This document shows, in pieces, positions 17,292-26,125 of a stretch of 64,000 nucleotides of DNA. The stretch covers positions 124,001 through 188,000 of the forward strand of contig CAVSQY010000009.1 of NCBI GenBank assembly GCA_963730285.1, written 5' to 3'. This DNA comes from JARDZU01 sp963730285 (GTDB lineage: Bacteria > Actinomycetota > Acidimicrobiia > Spongiisociales > ZC4RG35). The translations under genes and the position numbers were made by a program. The first letter of the stretch is position 1. Each line of letters begins with the position of its first letter. A model generated the notes under the pieces. The model searched no databases, had not been told where the DNA came from, and saw nothing but the letters and a program-made list of their open reading frames with translations.

Positions 17292-17585
17292 ATGAGCTTC
17301 CCCGAAACCCCCGCATATGCAGAAGACAGCCAGGCGTCGACGGCCCTCGTGCTGGGAATCCTGGGAATCGTTTGCTGTCAGCCCCTAGGACCTTTTGCCT
17401 GGGTAATGGCCACCAACGAGATCAGCGGGATCCGGTCGGGTATGAGAAGCCCGACCAACGAAGGGACCGCCAATGCGGCGCGGATCCTCGGGATAATCGG
17501 GACGGTGCTTCTCGCCGTCGGTGTGATCGTGGGAATACTCGTGATCTCGGGCGTGATGGTGACCCAAGTGCGTATTTTCCGATGA
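17292..17585 (+). CDS. DUF4190-like small membrane protein
   Basis: This 97-residue protein has a short polar N-terminus (SFPETPAYAED) and two hydrophobic segments separated by an MATNEISGIRSG loop. The GILGIVCCQPLGPFAWVMA and ARILGIIGTVLL patterns match DUF4190-type proteins of Gram-positives. The function is unknown. It begins 10 nt after the oxidase stop and its stop overlaps the next start (ATGA), so it may be co-transcribed with both sides. Confidence 0.75.
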   Translation: MSFPETPAYAEDSQASTALVLGILGIVCCQPLGPFAWVMATNEISGIRSGMRSPTNEGTANAARILGIIGTVLLAVGVIVGILVISGVMVTQVRIFR

Positions 17586-17968
17586 TCAGCGGATGGCGCG
17601 ATCGATTGATCGTCGCCGGACCGATCGCGGGGATCGTGTCCCTGGCCATCATGTCTCCCGCGGGCGACGGCCTCACAACCTGTCCATTTGCGCTCCTGAC
17701 CGGCATGGCATGCCCGGGATGTGGAATGACACGGGCCTTGTCACATCTCCTCCACGGGGACATGACCACAGCGCTGATCTACCACCCGCTCTCGCCCCTG
17801 GCCCTAACTCTGGGGTTGGCGGCATGGGTCTGGTATCTGTTGCGGCGAACCGGGCGAGTGGGGCCCCTCGGGCACCGCACCGTCAACCTGGTTCTGTTAT
17901 CGAGTGCCGCCCTGCTGCTGGCAACATGGGTTGTGAGATGGGCGTCAGGGACTCTGCCGCCGGTTTGA
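17582..17968 (+). CDS. DUF2752 membrane protein
   Basis: The 128-residue protein has three membrane segments and the family signature CPFALLTGMACPGCGMTRA near residue 35, with three cysteines, followed by HLLHGD. DUF2752 proteins are common in Actinobacteria and Bacteroidota and have no known function. The cysteine pattern suggests metal or disulfide chemistry at the membrane surface. It is coupled to the DUF4190 gene by a 4-nt overlap. Its last 86 bp overlap the convergent membrane gene, an unusually long tail-to-tail overlap. Confidence 0.85.
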   Translation: MISGWRDRLIVAGPIAGIVSLAIMSPAGDGLTTCPFALLTGMACPGCGMTRALSHLLHGDMTTALIYHPLSPLALTLGLAAWVWYLLRRTGRVGPLGHRTVNLVLLSSAALLLATWVVRWASGTLPPV

Positions 17969-18782
17969 CCCGACCCCGGAATACCCAGAAGATCACTGCC
18001 GTGGAGAAGGCCACGAGACCCATCACGGCCGGCACCATCCACTTCGACCCGGTCAGCAGGGACACCGTCTCGCCCACGGGCGCCCGCCCTCCCCTCGGGT
18101 CTGTGATCCACGACCCGATGCGGAGGAAGATCGAGAACGAAAGGGCACCGAGTGCAAACCGGTTGAGGAGGCTTCTGAGACCGGTCATACGATCCTCCGT
18201 CGCCAACACGTAGGCAGAGCCCGCGCCGAGCATGGCGAGAATCGCCAGTATCGCGGCGGTCCCGAGACGGGTGGCCAGCGGAGATCCCGGGCCGATGATG
18301 GCGCCCTGTGAAGGCTGTCGGATGACGATCGGGTCCAACTTCGATATGGCGGAAGAGACCTGCGCATCGGTGGCGGGGACGCCGGCATCATTTAGGGAGG
18401 CCGATATCTCACCGGCCACCGGGGCCAGCACCGAGGCCACGTCGACGGCCGATCCGGCCGGGTCAGTCGAAGCGGCTGCGACTACGGCTTGGGCCACTAG
18501 CTCACCCAGGACGGGCGTGAGCGCAGGGCTCTCGAGAGCCTGCTGGGCCGAGCTCTCGGCGGTCACTTGGTCCGCACCGGAATCGACCAACTCGGTCTCC
18601 AGCCACCCGGTGAACCGGTCGGCCACCAGGCGGCTGGTCGATAGCGGGCTGAGTGAGTTGGCCAGCTCGTTGGTGTCGGAAACCACCGCCCTTCCCCAGA
18701 CGCCCACGAGCAGAACAGTCGCAGACAGCCCAAACAGCCATCCGGCGATTCCGGATGCGAGCGCACTCCTCTTTTGACTCAA
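17883..18782 (-). CDS. Membrane protein with large extracytoplasmic domain, unknown
   Basis: The 299-residue protein has an N-terminal helix (IAGWLFGLSATVLLVGVW). A polar region of about 140 residues follows, rich in Ala/Ser/Asp and likely outside the membrane, then three more helices and a basic/polar tail. It resembles the general layout of actinobacterial integral membrane proteins of unknown role; no family is recognised. The start TTG overlaps the mrp stop by 4 nt (TTGA), so it is in the mrp operon. The 3' end overlaps DUF2752 by 86 bp on the other strand. Confidence 0.7.
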   Translation of the reverse strand: MSQKRSALASGIAGWLFGLSATVLLVGVWGRAVVSDTNELANSLSPLSTSRLVADRFTGWLETELVDSGADQVTAESSAQQALESPALTPVLGELVAQAVVAAASTDPAGSAVDVASVLAPVAGEISASLNDAGVPATDAQVSSAISKLDPIVIRQPSQGAIIGPGSPLATRLGTAAILAILAMLGAGSAYVLATEDRMTGLRSLLNRFALGALSFSIFLRIGSWITDPRGGRAPVGETVSLLTGSKWMVPAVMGLVAFSTAVIFWVFRGRVKPAAESLTPISQPMLPAAGRHSITEPG

Positions 18783-19861
18783 TTGATCACCAGAGCCGGG
18801 TTGGTTCTGATACGGGGCCGCTTCTCGATCACTGCGCCGGCCAGTTTCTCGAATTCGGCCTCCGCGTCCGACCCAGGGGCGGCCACGGCAACCGGATGGC
18901 CCTGATCAGCACCGCGTCCCATGGCCGGTAGCAGGGGGATCCGCGCCATCAAGTCGACGCCGAGCTCTTCGGCCAGAGAGGCACCGCCACCGCTCCCGAA
19001 CAGCTCATAGCGGATGCCGTCGTCACCGGTGAACCACGACATGTTCTCAACCACGCCGATCACCTGCTGATCCACCTCGGCAGCCATGAGGGCCGCCCGG
19101 CGTGCCACGCGTTGGGCGGTCGGCTGAGGTGTGGTGACCACGAGCGCCTGAGCGCGAGGGAGGAATTGGGCCATCGAGATGGCGATATCTCCCGTGCCCG
19201 GGGGCATGTCGACGATGAGGAAGTCCAAGTCATCCCAAAAGACGTCTTTGAGGAATTGCTCGATGGCCCGATGAAGCATCGGGCCTCGCCAGATGACGGC
19301 CTTGTCGTCGCCGACGAAGTAGTCCATCGACATCACCTTCACATCGTGGGCAGTGGGTGGGATGATCGACTGACCGATCAAGGTGGGTGGCTCGCTCACG
19401 CCGAGCATGCGCGGGATGGAGAAACCCCAGATATCGCCGTCGACGATCCCAACCATCTTCCCGGTCCGGGCCAACGACACGGCCAGGTTCGTACTGACCG
19501 AAGATTTCCCCACGCCCCCTTTGCCCGAGGAGATCGCCAGCACCCTGGCTCTCGAGCCCGGCTCACCGATACCGGCGCCAATCTCGTCCTTCAGCCCCTG
19601 GATCCACGCCTCCGCCGCTTCCTCGGCCATCATTTCCACATTCACGTCTGCGCCACGGCCATAGGGTTGCAACGCTGTCTGGAGACGTTCGTTGAGACGA
19701 TCCATCGGGGTCTGGGCCGGCATGAGCAATTCGACCTTGACCTTCCCCGATACCTTCTTCTCCACCGACTTCACCAGCCCCAGGGCGCCCAGGGTCCTGC
19801 CCACGAACAGTGGTGACTCGATGGACGCGACGGCCTCGAGCACATCGGTGTTGGATGACAT
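18779..19861 (-). CDS. Mrp/NBP35 (ApbC) family Fe-S cluster carrier ATPase
   Basis: The 360-residue protein has an N-terminal MIP18-like domain (residues 1-90) and a P-loop domain with the deviant Walker A SSGKGGVGKSS. It then has DGDIWGFSIPRMLGV, VDMPPGTGDIAI and the VENMSWF segment typical of the family. The usual CxxC cluster-binding pair near the C-terminus is not obvious: the loop reads MSWFTGDDGIRYELFG. Such proteins hand Fe-S clusters to apo-enzymes. The ATG at 19861 has a good ribosome site (GGGGAAAT). The gene is divergent from a SufR-like regulator by 67 bp and close to aconitase, an Fe-S enzyme, which supports the role. Confidence 0.9.
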   Translation of the reverse strand: MSSNTDVLEAVASIESPLFVGRTLGALGLVKSVEKKVSGKVKVELLMPAQTPMDRLNERLQTALQPYGRGADVNVEMMAEEAAEAWIQGLKDEIGAGIGEPGSRARVLAISSGKGGVGKSSVSTNLAVSLARTGKMVGIVDGDIWGFSIPRMLGVSEPPTLIGQSIIPPTAHDVKVMSMDYFVGDDKAVIWRGPMLHRAIEQFLKDVFWDDLDFLIVDMPPGTGDIAISMAQFLPRAQALVVTTPQPTAQRVARRAALMAAEVDQQVIGVVENMSWFTGDDGIRYELFGSGGGASLAEELGVDLMARIPLLPAMGRGADQGHPVAVAAPGSDAEAEFEKLAGAVIEKRPRIRTNPALVIN

Positions 19862-19898
19862 ATTTCCCCTACGGCGGCAGTGGTTAGAAGCCCGGCCC

Positions 19899-19908
19899 AA
19901 CTATAGTT
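19899..19908. promoter_or_regulatory. Candidate operator palindrome between mrp and the SufR-like gene
   Basis: The perfect 10-bp palindrome AACTATAGTT sits in the 67-bp divergent region, inside CAACTATAGTTTTGG. A related sequence (CACTATCCCGATAGTTG) lies upstream of sufB at 53701. A binding site for the adjacent regulator is a reasonable inference. Confidence 0.45.
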
Positions 19909-19928
19909 TTGGACAGTTGATACCCCTC

Positions 19929-20639
19929 ATGGACACCACGACACTCAACGCCCGGATCTCAGATCTCACCTCGGCGCTTGGTGATCCGACCAGGCGGGCC
20001 ATCTATATCGCGGTCAGGGAATCGGCGGAGCCGTTGACGACTTCGAATGTGGCCGCCCTGTTCGACATCCACCCCAATGTGGCCCGCCATCACCTCGATC
20101 GCCTAGCCGATGACGGCTATCTCAAGGTGAGCCACAGACGACCTTCGGGGAAGGGCGGACCTGGTGCTGGTAGGCCGGCCAAGTGTTATCAGGCGACAGC
20201 CAAGGAGGTCTCGGTTCATTTCGCCCCCCGGCGGTTCGAAATGCTGGTGGAGATGCTGATCAGGATCCTCGATGATGTGGCGCCCGACAACCTGGCGCAG
20301 GTCGCCGAACAGGTCGGCCGAGCATACGGACAGGAAATCGCGGCGGAGATCGGGGCACCCGAAGAGCCCGGGTATGACGGGGCGGTACAAGCCGTAGCCA
20401 CCGCCATGACGGGTTTGGGTTTCTCCGTCGACCCCGATGCAGCAGGTCAGCGCCTCCTCACATCCCACTGTCCTTTCGGCGAGGCCGCCACCAGCCATCC
20501 CGAGGTGATCTGCTCTCTCGACCGGGGAATAGTTGCCGGGTTGTTCGGAGCCCTCTCCTACCGCTGCGACCCGGTGGTGATCCCCCACACCGATCTCGAA
20601 GACGACTGCGTCACCAAGGTCCCAGTCACGATCGGCTGA
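19929..20639 (+). CDS. SufR-like winged-helix regulator with C-terminal cysteines
   Basis: The 236-residue protein has an ArsR-like helix-turn-helix (LGDPTRRAIYIAV, then HPNVARHHLDRLADDGYL) over residues 15-75 and a long helical middle. The C-terminal part carries cysteines spaced as in SufR: HCPFGEAA, EVICSLDRG, YRCDP and DDCVTKV. Those residues bind a 4Fe-4S or 2Fe-2S cluster in SufR proteins, which repress Fe-S assembly genes when the cluster is present. The position, divergent from an Fe-S carrier gene and upstream of aconitase, fits. It is not next to a suf operon here; only sufB is found, 32 kb away. The start is an ATG at 19929; a TTG four codons earlier is possible. Confidence 0.82.
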   Translation: MDTTTLNARISDLTSALGDPTRRAIYIAVRESAEPLTTSNVAALFDIHPNVARHHLDRLADDGYLKVSHRRPSGKGGPGAGRPAKCYQATAKEVSVHFAPRRFEMLVEMLIRILDDVAPDNLAQVAEQVGRAYGQEIAAEIGAPEEPGYDGAVQAVATAMTGLGFSVDPDAAGQRLLTSHCPFGEAATSHPEVICSLDRGIVAGLFGALSYRCDPVVIPHTDLEDDCVTKVPVTIG

Positions 20640-20781
20640 AGACCCGCGGTCACTGAATCGAAAAGATCGCTTCTCTTTGCCTGGGGTGAAATCTCGGCCC
20701 GGGTACTGGTTTCGCGGCTGCCGGGTGCGGCCGGGGCGGAAGTACGCTTGAAGCCAAGACCTCTCAACCGAAAGGCACACA

Positions 20782-23514
20782 ATGCCTAACGACACATTTG
20801 GGGCACGAGCCATGATCGATACTTCCCTCGGCAGCCGCCAGATCGTGCGGCTCGACGTCATCCCGGGAGTGGACAACCTGCCCTATTCGATCCGAGTCCT
20901 TCTCGAGTCGGCACTGAGAAAACTCGACGGCATCGCTGTCACCGACGAGGACGTGCGTCGCATCGCCGACTACGACGCGACCGATGTCGGCGAGCAGGAG
21001 ATTCCGTTCGTCCCGGGACGAGTTGTCCTCCAGGACTTCACCGGGGTGCCGGCCGTCGTCGACCTGGCCGCCATGAGGGCGGCAGTCGTGCGCATGACCG
21101 GCGACGAGGGTGCCGCCCAGAAGGTGAACCCTCTGATCCCCGCCGATCTGGTGGTGGACCACTCGGTTCAAGTCGACTCCTTTGCCCGCGCAGATTCTCT
21201 GATCATCAATTCGAGAAGGGAATTCGAGAGGAATCAGGAGAGATACGAGTTCCTCAAGTGGGGACAATCGGCTTTTGCCGACTTCAGGGTCGTCCCACCG
21301 GCCACTGGGATCGTCCATCAGGTCAACCTGGAGTACCTGGCAAAGGTCGTCTGGGACGACGGTGCGTGGGTCTTCCCCGACAGCCTCGTTGGCACTGACA
21401 GCCATACCACCATGATCAACGGTCTCGGCGTGTTGGGATGGGGAGTCGGCGGGATCGAGGCCGAGGCCGCCATGGTGGGCCAGCCCATATACATGCTCTT
21501 GCCGGAAGTGGTGGGATTCAGGCTGACCGGGAAACTGCCCGAAGGCGCCACGGCCACCGACCTGGTACTTCGTGTCACCGAGATGCTCAGGGAGCACGGG
21601 GTGGTGGGCAAGTTTGTCGAGTTCCACGGCCCGGGCCTGGCCGACATGCCAGTGGCCAACCGGGCCACGATCGCCAACATGGCCCCCGAATACGGGGCGA
21701 CCGTCGGGTTCTTCCCTGTCGACGATCAGACAATTCGCTACCTGCGTCTCACGGGCCGGGACGACAAGCTGATCGACACCGTGGAGCAGTACTACAAGAC
21801 CCAGGGGATGTGGCGCGACGACAACCACGAGATCCAGTACTCGGCCGAGCTGGACCTCGACATGGGGACCATCGAGCCCTCCCTGGCGGGCCCCAAGCGC
21901 CCGCAAGATCGCATCGCCCTCTCGGGGATGTCGGCGCAGTGGAAGAGTGACCTCACCAATCTCTTTGGCAAGAACGGCGGATCGAGGTCGTCGACGGTCA
22001 TCAGCTGGGAGGACGAAGGTGGATCTCCCATCGAGACGGGCGCCATGGGAGCCCAGACGGGGGTGTCGGTCGAATATGAGGGCTCGCACTTTCAACTGAC
22101 CGACGGCGACGTCGTCATTGCCGCCATAACCTCGTGCACCAACACCTCCAACCCCGATGTGATGGTGGCGGCCGGTCTCGTTGCCAAGAAAGCCCACGAG
22201 CTCGGGTTGGAGAGAAAGCCGTGGGTCAAGTCATCTCTCGCTCCTGGCTCCAAGGTGGTGACCGAATACCTGACCAAAGCCGGGTTGCTCGACGACTTGG
22301 AGTCTCTCGGCTTCTATCTGGTCGGCTATGGGTGCACGACCTGTATCGGCAACTCCGGCCCCCTGCCCGACCCGATCTCGGCGGCGATCAACGACAACGA
22401 CCTGGTGGCGGCCGCCGTCCTCTCTGGGAATAGGAACTTCGAGGGCCGCATCTCCCCCGATGTCCGCGCCAATTACCTGGCCTCACCGCCCCTGGTAGTT
22501 GCATACGCCATCGCCGGCACGGTCGATTGGGACCCGATCGAGGAGCCAATCGGCCAGGATCGCGATGGGAACGAGGTCTTTCTCCGTGAGATCTGGCCGA
22601 CTCAGGAGGAGATCGCGGCTGTTGTCGCCAGCAATGTGAATCAGGCCCAGTTCATCGACAAGTACTCCGACGTGTTCAGCGGCTCGGACGAGTGGCGGGC
22701 GATCACCACGTCGGGAACGGACCTTTATGAGTGGAACTCCGAGTCGACGTACATACAGGAGCCGCCCTTCTTTGTCGGACTGAGCTCGGATGTCTCCGCC
22801 ATCGAGCCCATTCACGGCGCCAGGGCGTTGGCCAAGCTGGGTGACTCGGTCACAACGGACCACATCAGCCCGGCGGGATCGATCCCAACCGGGAGCCCGG
22901 CCGGCGAATACCTGATCTCAAAGGGCGTCCAACCGCCAATGTTCAACTCCTACGGCTCCCGTCGCGGAAACGACCGAGTCATGACTCGGGGTACATTCGC
23001 CAACGTCCGGGTGAAGAATCAGCTCGCACCCGGCACGGAGGGCGGCTGGACCACCGACCTGCTCGACGGCAAGGTCAAGTCGATCTATGAAGCTGCCATG
23101 CACTACCGGGACGAGCGAGTCCCCCTGGTCGTCCTGGGTGGGGTGGACTACGGGATGGGCTCATCGCGTGACTGGGCCGCGAAGGGCACTTTCCTACTCG
23201 GCGTCAAGGCCGTGGTGGCTGCATCATTCGAGCGGATCCATCGATCGAATCTGGTGATGATGGGAGTCCTGCCTCTCACGTTCAAGCCCGGTGAAGATGC
23301 AGAGGCCCTCGGACTGGACGGCACCGAGACCTACGACATAGCGATCGACGACGAGTTGACCCCGCACCAGATGATCTCGATAGAGGCGACCGGGGCGGAT
23401 GGCTCCGTCACCGAGTTCGAAGCCATCGCCAGGGTGGACACCCCGATCGAGGTCGAGTACCTGCGCAACGGTGGCATCCTGCACTTCGTGCTGAGGAGAA
23501 TGGCCTCTGGCTGA
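20782..23514 (+). CDS. acnA: Aconitate hydratase A
   Basis: The 910-residue enzyme isomerises citrate to isocitrate in the TCA cycle. It follows the AcnA/IRP domain order with cluster ligands in AITSCTNTSNP and GYGCTTCIGNSG. The substrate-site segments are DSHTTMINGLGVLGWGVGGIE and YGMGSSRDWAAKG, and the swivelling C-terminal domain (residues about 670-900) is complete. A CGAAAGG ribosome site precedes the ATG. It lies 142 nt downstream of the SufR-like gene and is the only TCA gene in the window. The next gene, a thioredoxin-like protein, starts inside its last codons. Confidence 0.96.
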   Translation: MPNDTFGARAMIDTSLGSRQIVRLDVIPGVDNLPYSIRVLLESALRKLDGIAVTDEDVRRIADYDATDVGEQEIPFVPGRVVLQDFTGVPAVVDLAAMRAAVVRMTGDEGAAQKVNPLIPADLVVDHSVQVDSFARADSLIINSRREFERNQERYEFLKWGQSAFADFRVVPPATGIVHQVNLEYLAKVVWDDGAWVFPDSLVGTDSHTTMINGLGVLGWGVGGIEAEAAMVGQPIYMLLPEVVGFRLTGKLPEGATATDLVLRVTEMLREHGVVGKFVEFHGPGLADMPVANRATIANMAPEYGATVGFFPVDDQTIRYLRLTGRDDKLIDTVEQYYKTQGMWRDDNHEIQYSAELDLDMGTIEPSLAGPKRPQDRIALSGMSAQWKSDLTNLFGKNGGSRSSTVISWEDEGGSPIETGAMGAQTGVSVEYEGSHFQLTDGDVVIAAITSCTNTSNPDVMVAAGLVAKKAHELGLERKPWVKSSLAPGSKVVTEYLTKAGLLDDLESLGFYLVGYGCTTCIGNSGPLPDPISAAINDNDLVAAAVLSGNRNFEGRISPDVRANYLASPPLVVAYAIAGTVDWDPIEEPIGQDRDGNEVFLREIWPTQEEIAAVVASNVNQAQFIDKYSDVFSGSDEWRAITTSGTDLYEWNSESTYIQEPPFFVGLSSDVSAIEPIHGARALAKLGDSVTTDHISPAGSIPTGSPAGEYLISKGVQPPMFNSYGSRRGNDRVMTRGTFANVRVKNQLAPGTEGGWTTDLLDGKVKSIYEAAMHYRDERVPLVVLGGVDYGMGSSRDWAAKGTFLLGVKAVVAASFERIHRSNLVMMGVLPLTFKPGEDAEALGLDGTETYDIAIDDELTPHQMISIEATGADGSVTEFEAIARVDTPIEVEYLRNGGILHFVLRRMASG

Positions 23515-24037
23515 CCCATCGGATCCACTGCCCGGTCGCAGCTTCCTGCTGAGCGGAATCTTCCTCGGAATCGTCTTGATCGGTCTGGCGGTCGCTTGGG
23601 TCGTAGGCAACAACAGCGCGCATACCGCGGTGGCGGGAGACCCCGCACCGGAATTCGAGGTCGAGTTGTTCGACGGGACTAGCTTCGATCTCGCCGAACA
23701 GGTGTCAGAGGATGCTCGGCCACTCATCCTCAACTTGTGGGCGTCGTGGTGCACCCCATGCCGGGAGGAGATCCCGGACCTGTCGCGTTTCGCCCGGGCA
23801 CATCCCGAATACTCGGTACTCGGTGTGGCGGTCGACGAGCCACGCGAGGACTCCGTTGCCTTTGCGACCGAGCTGCAACCCTCATACCCCCTGGGCTGGG
23901 GTGACGACAGCTTCCGCGAGTCGTATCAGACCATCGGGTTACCCGCCACCTTCTTCATCGACGCCGATGGCAAGGTCACCGAGGTCTTCAACGGCGTGCT
24001 CACGATGGACAAGCTGGAGTCGCTGACCGAGAGCTGA
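23507..24037 (+). CDS. Membrane-anchored TlpA/ResA-like thioredoxin, probable CTG start
   Basis: The thioredoxin domain has the redox pair WCTPC (Cys82/Cys85 from the proposed start), GVAVDEPRED and the cis-proline segment GLPATFFID, so it is a TlpA/ResA-type oxidoreductase. A hydrophobic anchor (FLLSGIFLGIVLIGLAVAWVVG) precedes it. No ATG, GTG or TTG lies between the upstream in-frame stop at 23492 and a TTG at 23576 that would cut the anchor in half. The CTG at 23507, 8 nt inside acnA, has AGGAG about 9 nt upstream and gives a complete 176-residue protein. It likely reduces disulfides outside the membrane, for example during cytochrome c maturation. Confidence 0.82.
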   Translation: MADPSDPLPGRSFLLSGIFLGIVLIGLAVAWVVGNNSAHTAVAGDPAPEFEVELFDGTSFDLAEQVSEDARPLILNLWASWCTPCREEIPDLSRFARAHPEYSVLGVAVDEPREDSVAFATELQPSYPLGWGDDSFRESYQTIGLPATFFIDADGKVTEVFNGVLTMDKLESLTES

Positions 24038-24727
24038 TCAGGTCAGCTCGTCCACCCGCCCCTCCAGCAGCCGGACATAGTCGAGGTTGGGGCCTTCGAC
24101 GAGCTCGGCGCTGATGATCAAGCGCTGTCTGGCGGAGAACTTCGGGTTGCAGGTGGTGAGGGTGAGCCAGCCACCCACCACGTCATCGGTCACCCACACG
24201 TCGGTTGGCTGGACGACAAAGGACTTCCGCACTTCGTAGACACTGGTGCCGATGGCCGTCTCGACATCGATGTGATCACCCTCCGAGAGCTGATCGAGAT
24301 CGAAGAATGGCCTCCCGTGGGTGGTCCTGTGGCCGGAGATCACCGCATTGCCGGGCTGTCCCGGGAGGGGGGTTCCCGGGATGTGACCCGGGCCCATGGC
24401 AAGGGTGTCGCGAGAGACGCCCTCAAACACAACCACGGCGAGCCCGAGCCTCGGGATGCGCAGACGTGCCAGCTCCGCGCCCTCCTCTGGAACGTCCTCG
24501 GGGTGAAAGTCCACTGTGCTCTGGCTGTTGGGGACCCCGAACTCCTCGCTGGGAATGGGGTTTGCCCGAGCACGTTCGATATTCATGTCGAGATTGACCG
24601 CCGCAGCGGCCTGGACCCTGGAGTTGAAGAGGTCGGTGACGAACAGCTGCCAACCGAGAAAGCCAAAGATGAGGGCACTTCCCCAGATCAGTGTCCAGCC
24701 GAGGATGCGGACACGTCGCTGTGTCAC
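24038..24727 (-). CDS. Class E sortase
   Basis: The 229-residue protein has an N-terminal membrane anchor (residues 8-30) and a sortase fold. It has the catalytic histidine in VISGHRTTHG, cysteine in LTLTTCNP and arginine in FSARQRLII. TLTTC is typical of class E enzymes, which attach LAXTG-type proteins to the wall of high-GC Gram-positives. The GTG start overlaps the enoyl-CoA hydratase stop (GTGA). No sorted substrate is seen in the window. It abuts the convergent thioredoxin gene with no gap. Confidence 0.9.
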   Translation of the reverse strand: MTQRRVRILGWTLIWGSALIFGFLGWQLFVTDLFNSRVQAAAAVNLDMNIERARANPIPSEEFGVPNSQSTVDFHPEDVPEEGAELARLRIPRLGLAVVVFEGVSRDTLAMGPGHIPGTPLPGQPGNAVISGHRTTHGRPFFDLDQLSEGDHIDVETAIGTSVYEVRKSFVVQPTDVWVTDDVVGGWLTLTTCNPKFSARQRLIISAELVEGPNLDYVRLLEGRVDELT

Positions 24728-25491
24728 GGCCTCTTCCAGATTGGGTCGCGTTTTTCCTGGAACGCCTCGATTCCCTCGGTTGCATCCGCCGTCATTGCCG
24801 TGGTGGTGAGACCCGTCTGGAGCCGCTCCAGGGCTGAGTCGAAGTCCAAATCGGCGATCCCGTAGAAGGCGTCGCGCCCGATAACCGCCGATGCCGCGCT
24901 GTTCCTCTTCAGGCTCGACACCACGTCTGCCACCTCCCGGTCGAGATCGTCGCGGCTCACCACCTTGGAGACTGCTCCCAGCCTCAACGCCTCCTCCGGA
25001 TCGATGATCCGACCGGTCAACATCAGCTCCAGGACCGTCTTTCGGGGCATCACCCTCATCAGTACCGCGGAGATCATCATCGGCCAGAGACCCACCCTGA
25101 CCTCGGTCATGCCAAGCTTGACCCCTTCGACACAGATCGTGATGTCACACGCCACCGCAAGTCCGAAGCCCCCGGCGAGGGCATGGCCGTTCACCCGCGC
25201 CACCGTGGGCTTGCCGCCACCGATCATGGCCCGCAAGAGGTCAGCCAGGGCGCCCCGCTCTCGATGCAGTCCGATGGCCTCTTCGACGAACGAGCCACTG
25301 AGATCCCCACCGGCACTGAAAGCCTGCTCGCCGGCCCCGGTGTAGACCAAAACCAACACCTCATTGTCTGACAGAGCTCTCTTGGTTGCAGCGACCAGAT
25401 CGCCCATGGTCTCCACGGACATCGGGTTTCTGTGCTCCGGGTCGTTGATCGTGATCGTCGCCACGCCGTCGCTCACTGAATAATCGACCAT
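24724..25491 (-). CDS. Enoyl-CoA hydratase/isomerase family protein
   Basis: The 255-residue crotonase-fold protein begins MVDYSVSDGVATITIND. It has the oxyanion-hole segments GAGEQAFSAGGDL and VNGHALAGGFGLAVACDI, then TEVRVGLWPMM. The glutamates expected of a hydratase at the second site are partly replaced, so isomerase, hydrolase or hydratase activity stays open. A GGAAAGG ribosome site precedes the ATG at 25491; the longer frame to 25968 runs through the divergent gene and is not used. It is coupled to the sortase by a 4-nt overlap, with no clear metabolic link. Confidence 0.87.
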   Translation of the reverse strand: MVDYSVSDGVATITINDPEHRNPMSVETMGDLVAATKRALSDNEVLVLVYTGAGEQAFSAGGDLSGSFVEEAIGLHRERGALADLLRAMIGGGKPTVARVNGHALAGGFGLAVACDITICVEGVKLGMTEVRVGLWPMMISAVLMRVMPRKTVLELMLTGRIIDPEEALRLGAVSKVVSRDDLDREVADVVSSLKRNSAASAVIGRDAFYGIADLDFDSALERLQTGLTTTAMTADATEGIEAFQEKRDPIWKRP

Positions 25492-25534
25492 GCTGCCTTT
25501 CCGGTGTGGTGGGCTGGCTATTACCGTCGGCTCC

Positions 25535-26125
25535 ATGCTATGGCTGGCAATAGTCTTGTTCATCGCATTGGCCATGGCGATCGTGCGGGGTGGTCGTCTG
25601 GTCAATTTGGGCGACGTCGAACTCCGCTCGTGGTGGCTCCTGGCCCTGGCCATCGCCCTCCAAACCGGGACGCTCCTCCTCCCGGACGCGAGCTGGGCCG
25701 AGGGCGTGGGTGTCACCATGGTCCTCGTATCTTTCGTCCTGCTGATGGGGCTCGTGCTGCTCAATAGGGATAGACCCGGGATGTGGTTGGTCGGATTTGG
25801 CGTGTTGATGAATCTCACCGTCATTTCCCTCAACGGCGGAATGCCCGTCCTCTCCGAGGCGGCGGAGGTGGCGAGCGGGTTCACCGTCGGCAGCCCCGAC
25901 CTGACCGGGTCGTTCAAACACACGATGCTGGACGAGAGCACCCGGATCCCGTTCCTGGCAGATGTCATTCCCCTCAGGCTGGGAAACCTGGGTCAGGTGA
26001 TAAGCCTCGGTGACGTGTTTCTCGCGGTCGGGCTAGGGAGATTCTTGGAGTGGGAGCTGAGACGACCGCGTCGCTACTTCAAACGAGGCGCCAGCGCAAA
26101 GCCAGGATCCGCCCGGGAGCTGTGA
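25535..26125 (+). CDS. DUF5317 membrane protein
   Basis: The 196-residue protein has about five hydrophobic segments. It also has the family's polar stretches: RGGRLVNLGDVELRSWWLL near the start, NGGMPVL, and DVIPLRLGNLGQVISLGDVFLAVGLG near the end. DUF5317 is of unknown function and, as I recall, often sits beside HD-GYP membrane proteins in Actinobacteria, as it does here (it ends 1 nt before the convergent HD gene). The start ATG at 25535 follows the first hydrophobic helix rule; upstream codons overlap the divergent hydratase gene. Confidence 0.82.
   Translation: MLWLAIVLFIALAMAIVRGGRLVNLGDVELRSWWLLALAIALQTGTLLLPDASWAEGVGVTMVLVSFVLLMGLVLLNRDRPGMWLVGFGVLMNLTVISLNGGMPVLSEAAEVASGFTVGSPDLTGSFKHTMLDESTRIPFLADVIPLRLGNLGQVISLGDVFLAVGLGRFLEWELRRPRRYFKRGASAKPGSAREL

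Noticed and set aside
20764..22197. 477-codon frame on the minus strand
   Set aside because: Antisense to aconitase; His/Asp/Gly-rich shadow frame without a family pattern.
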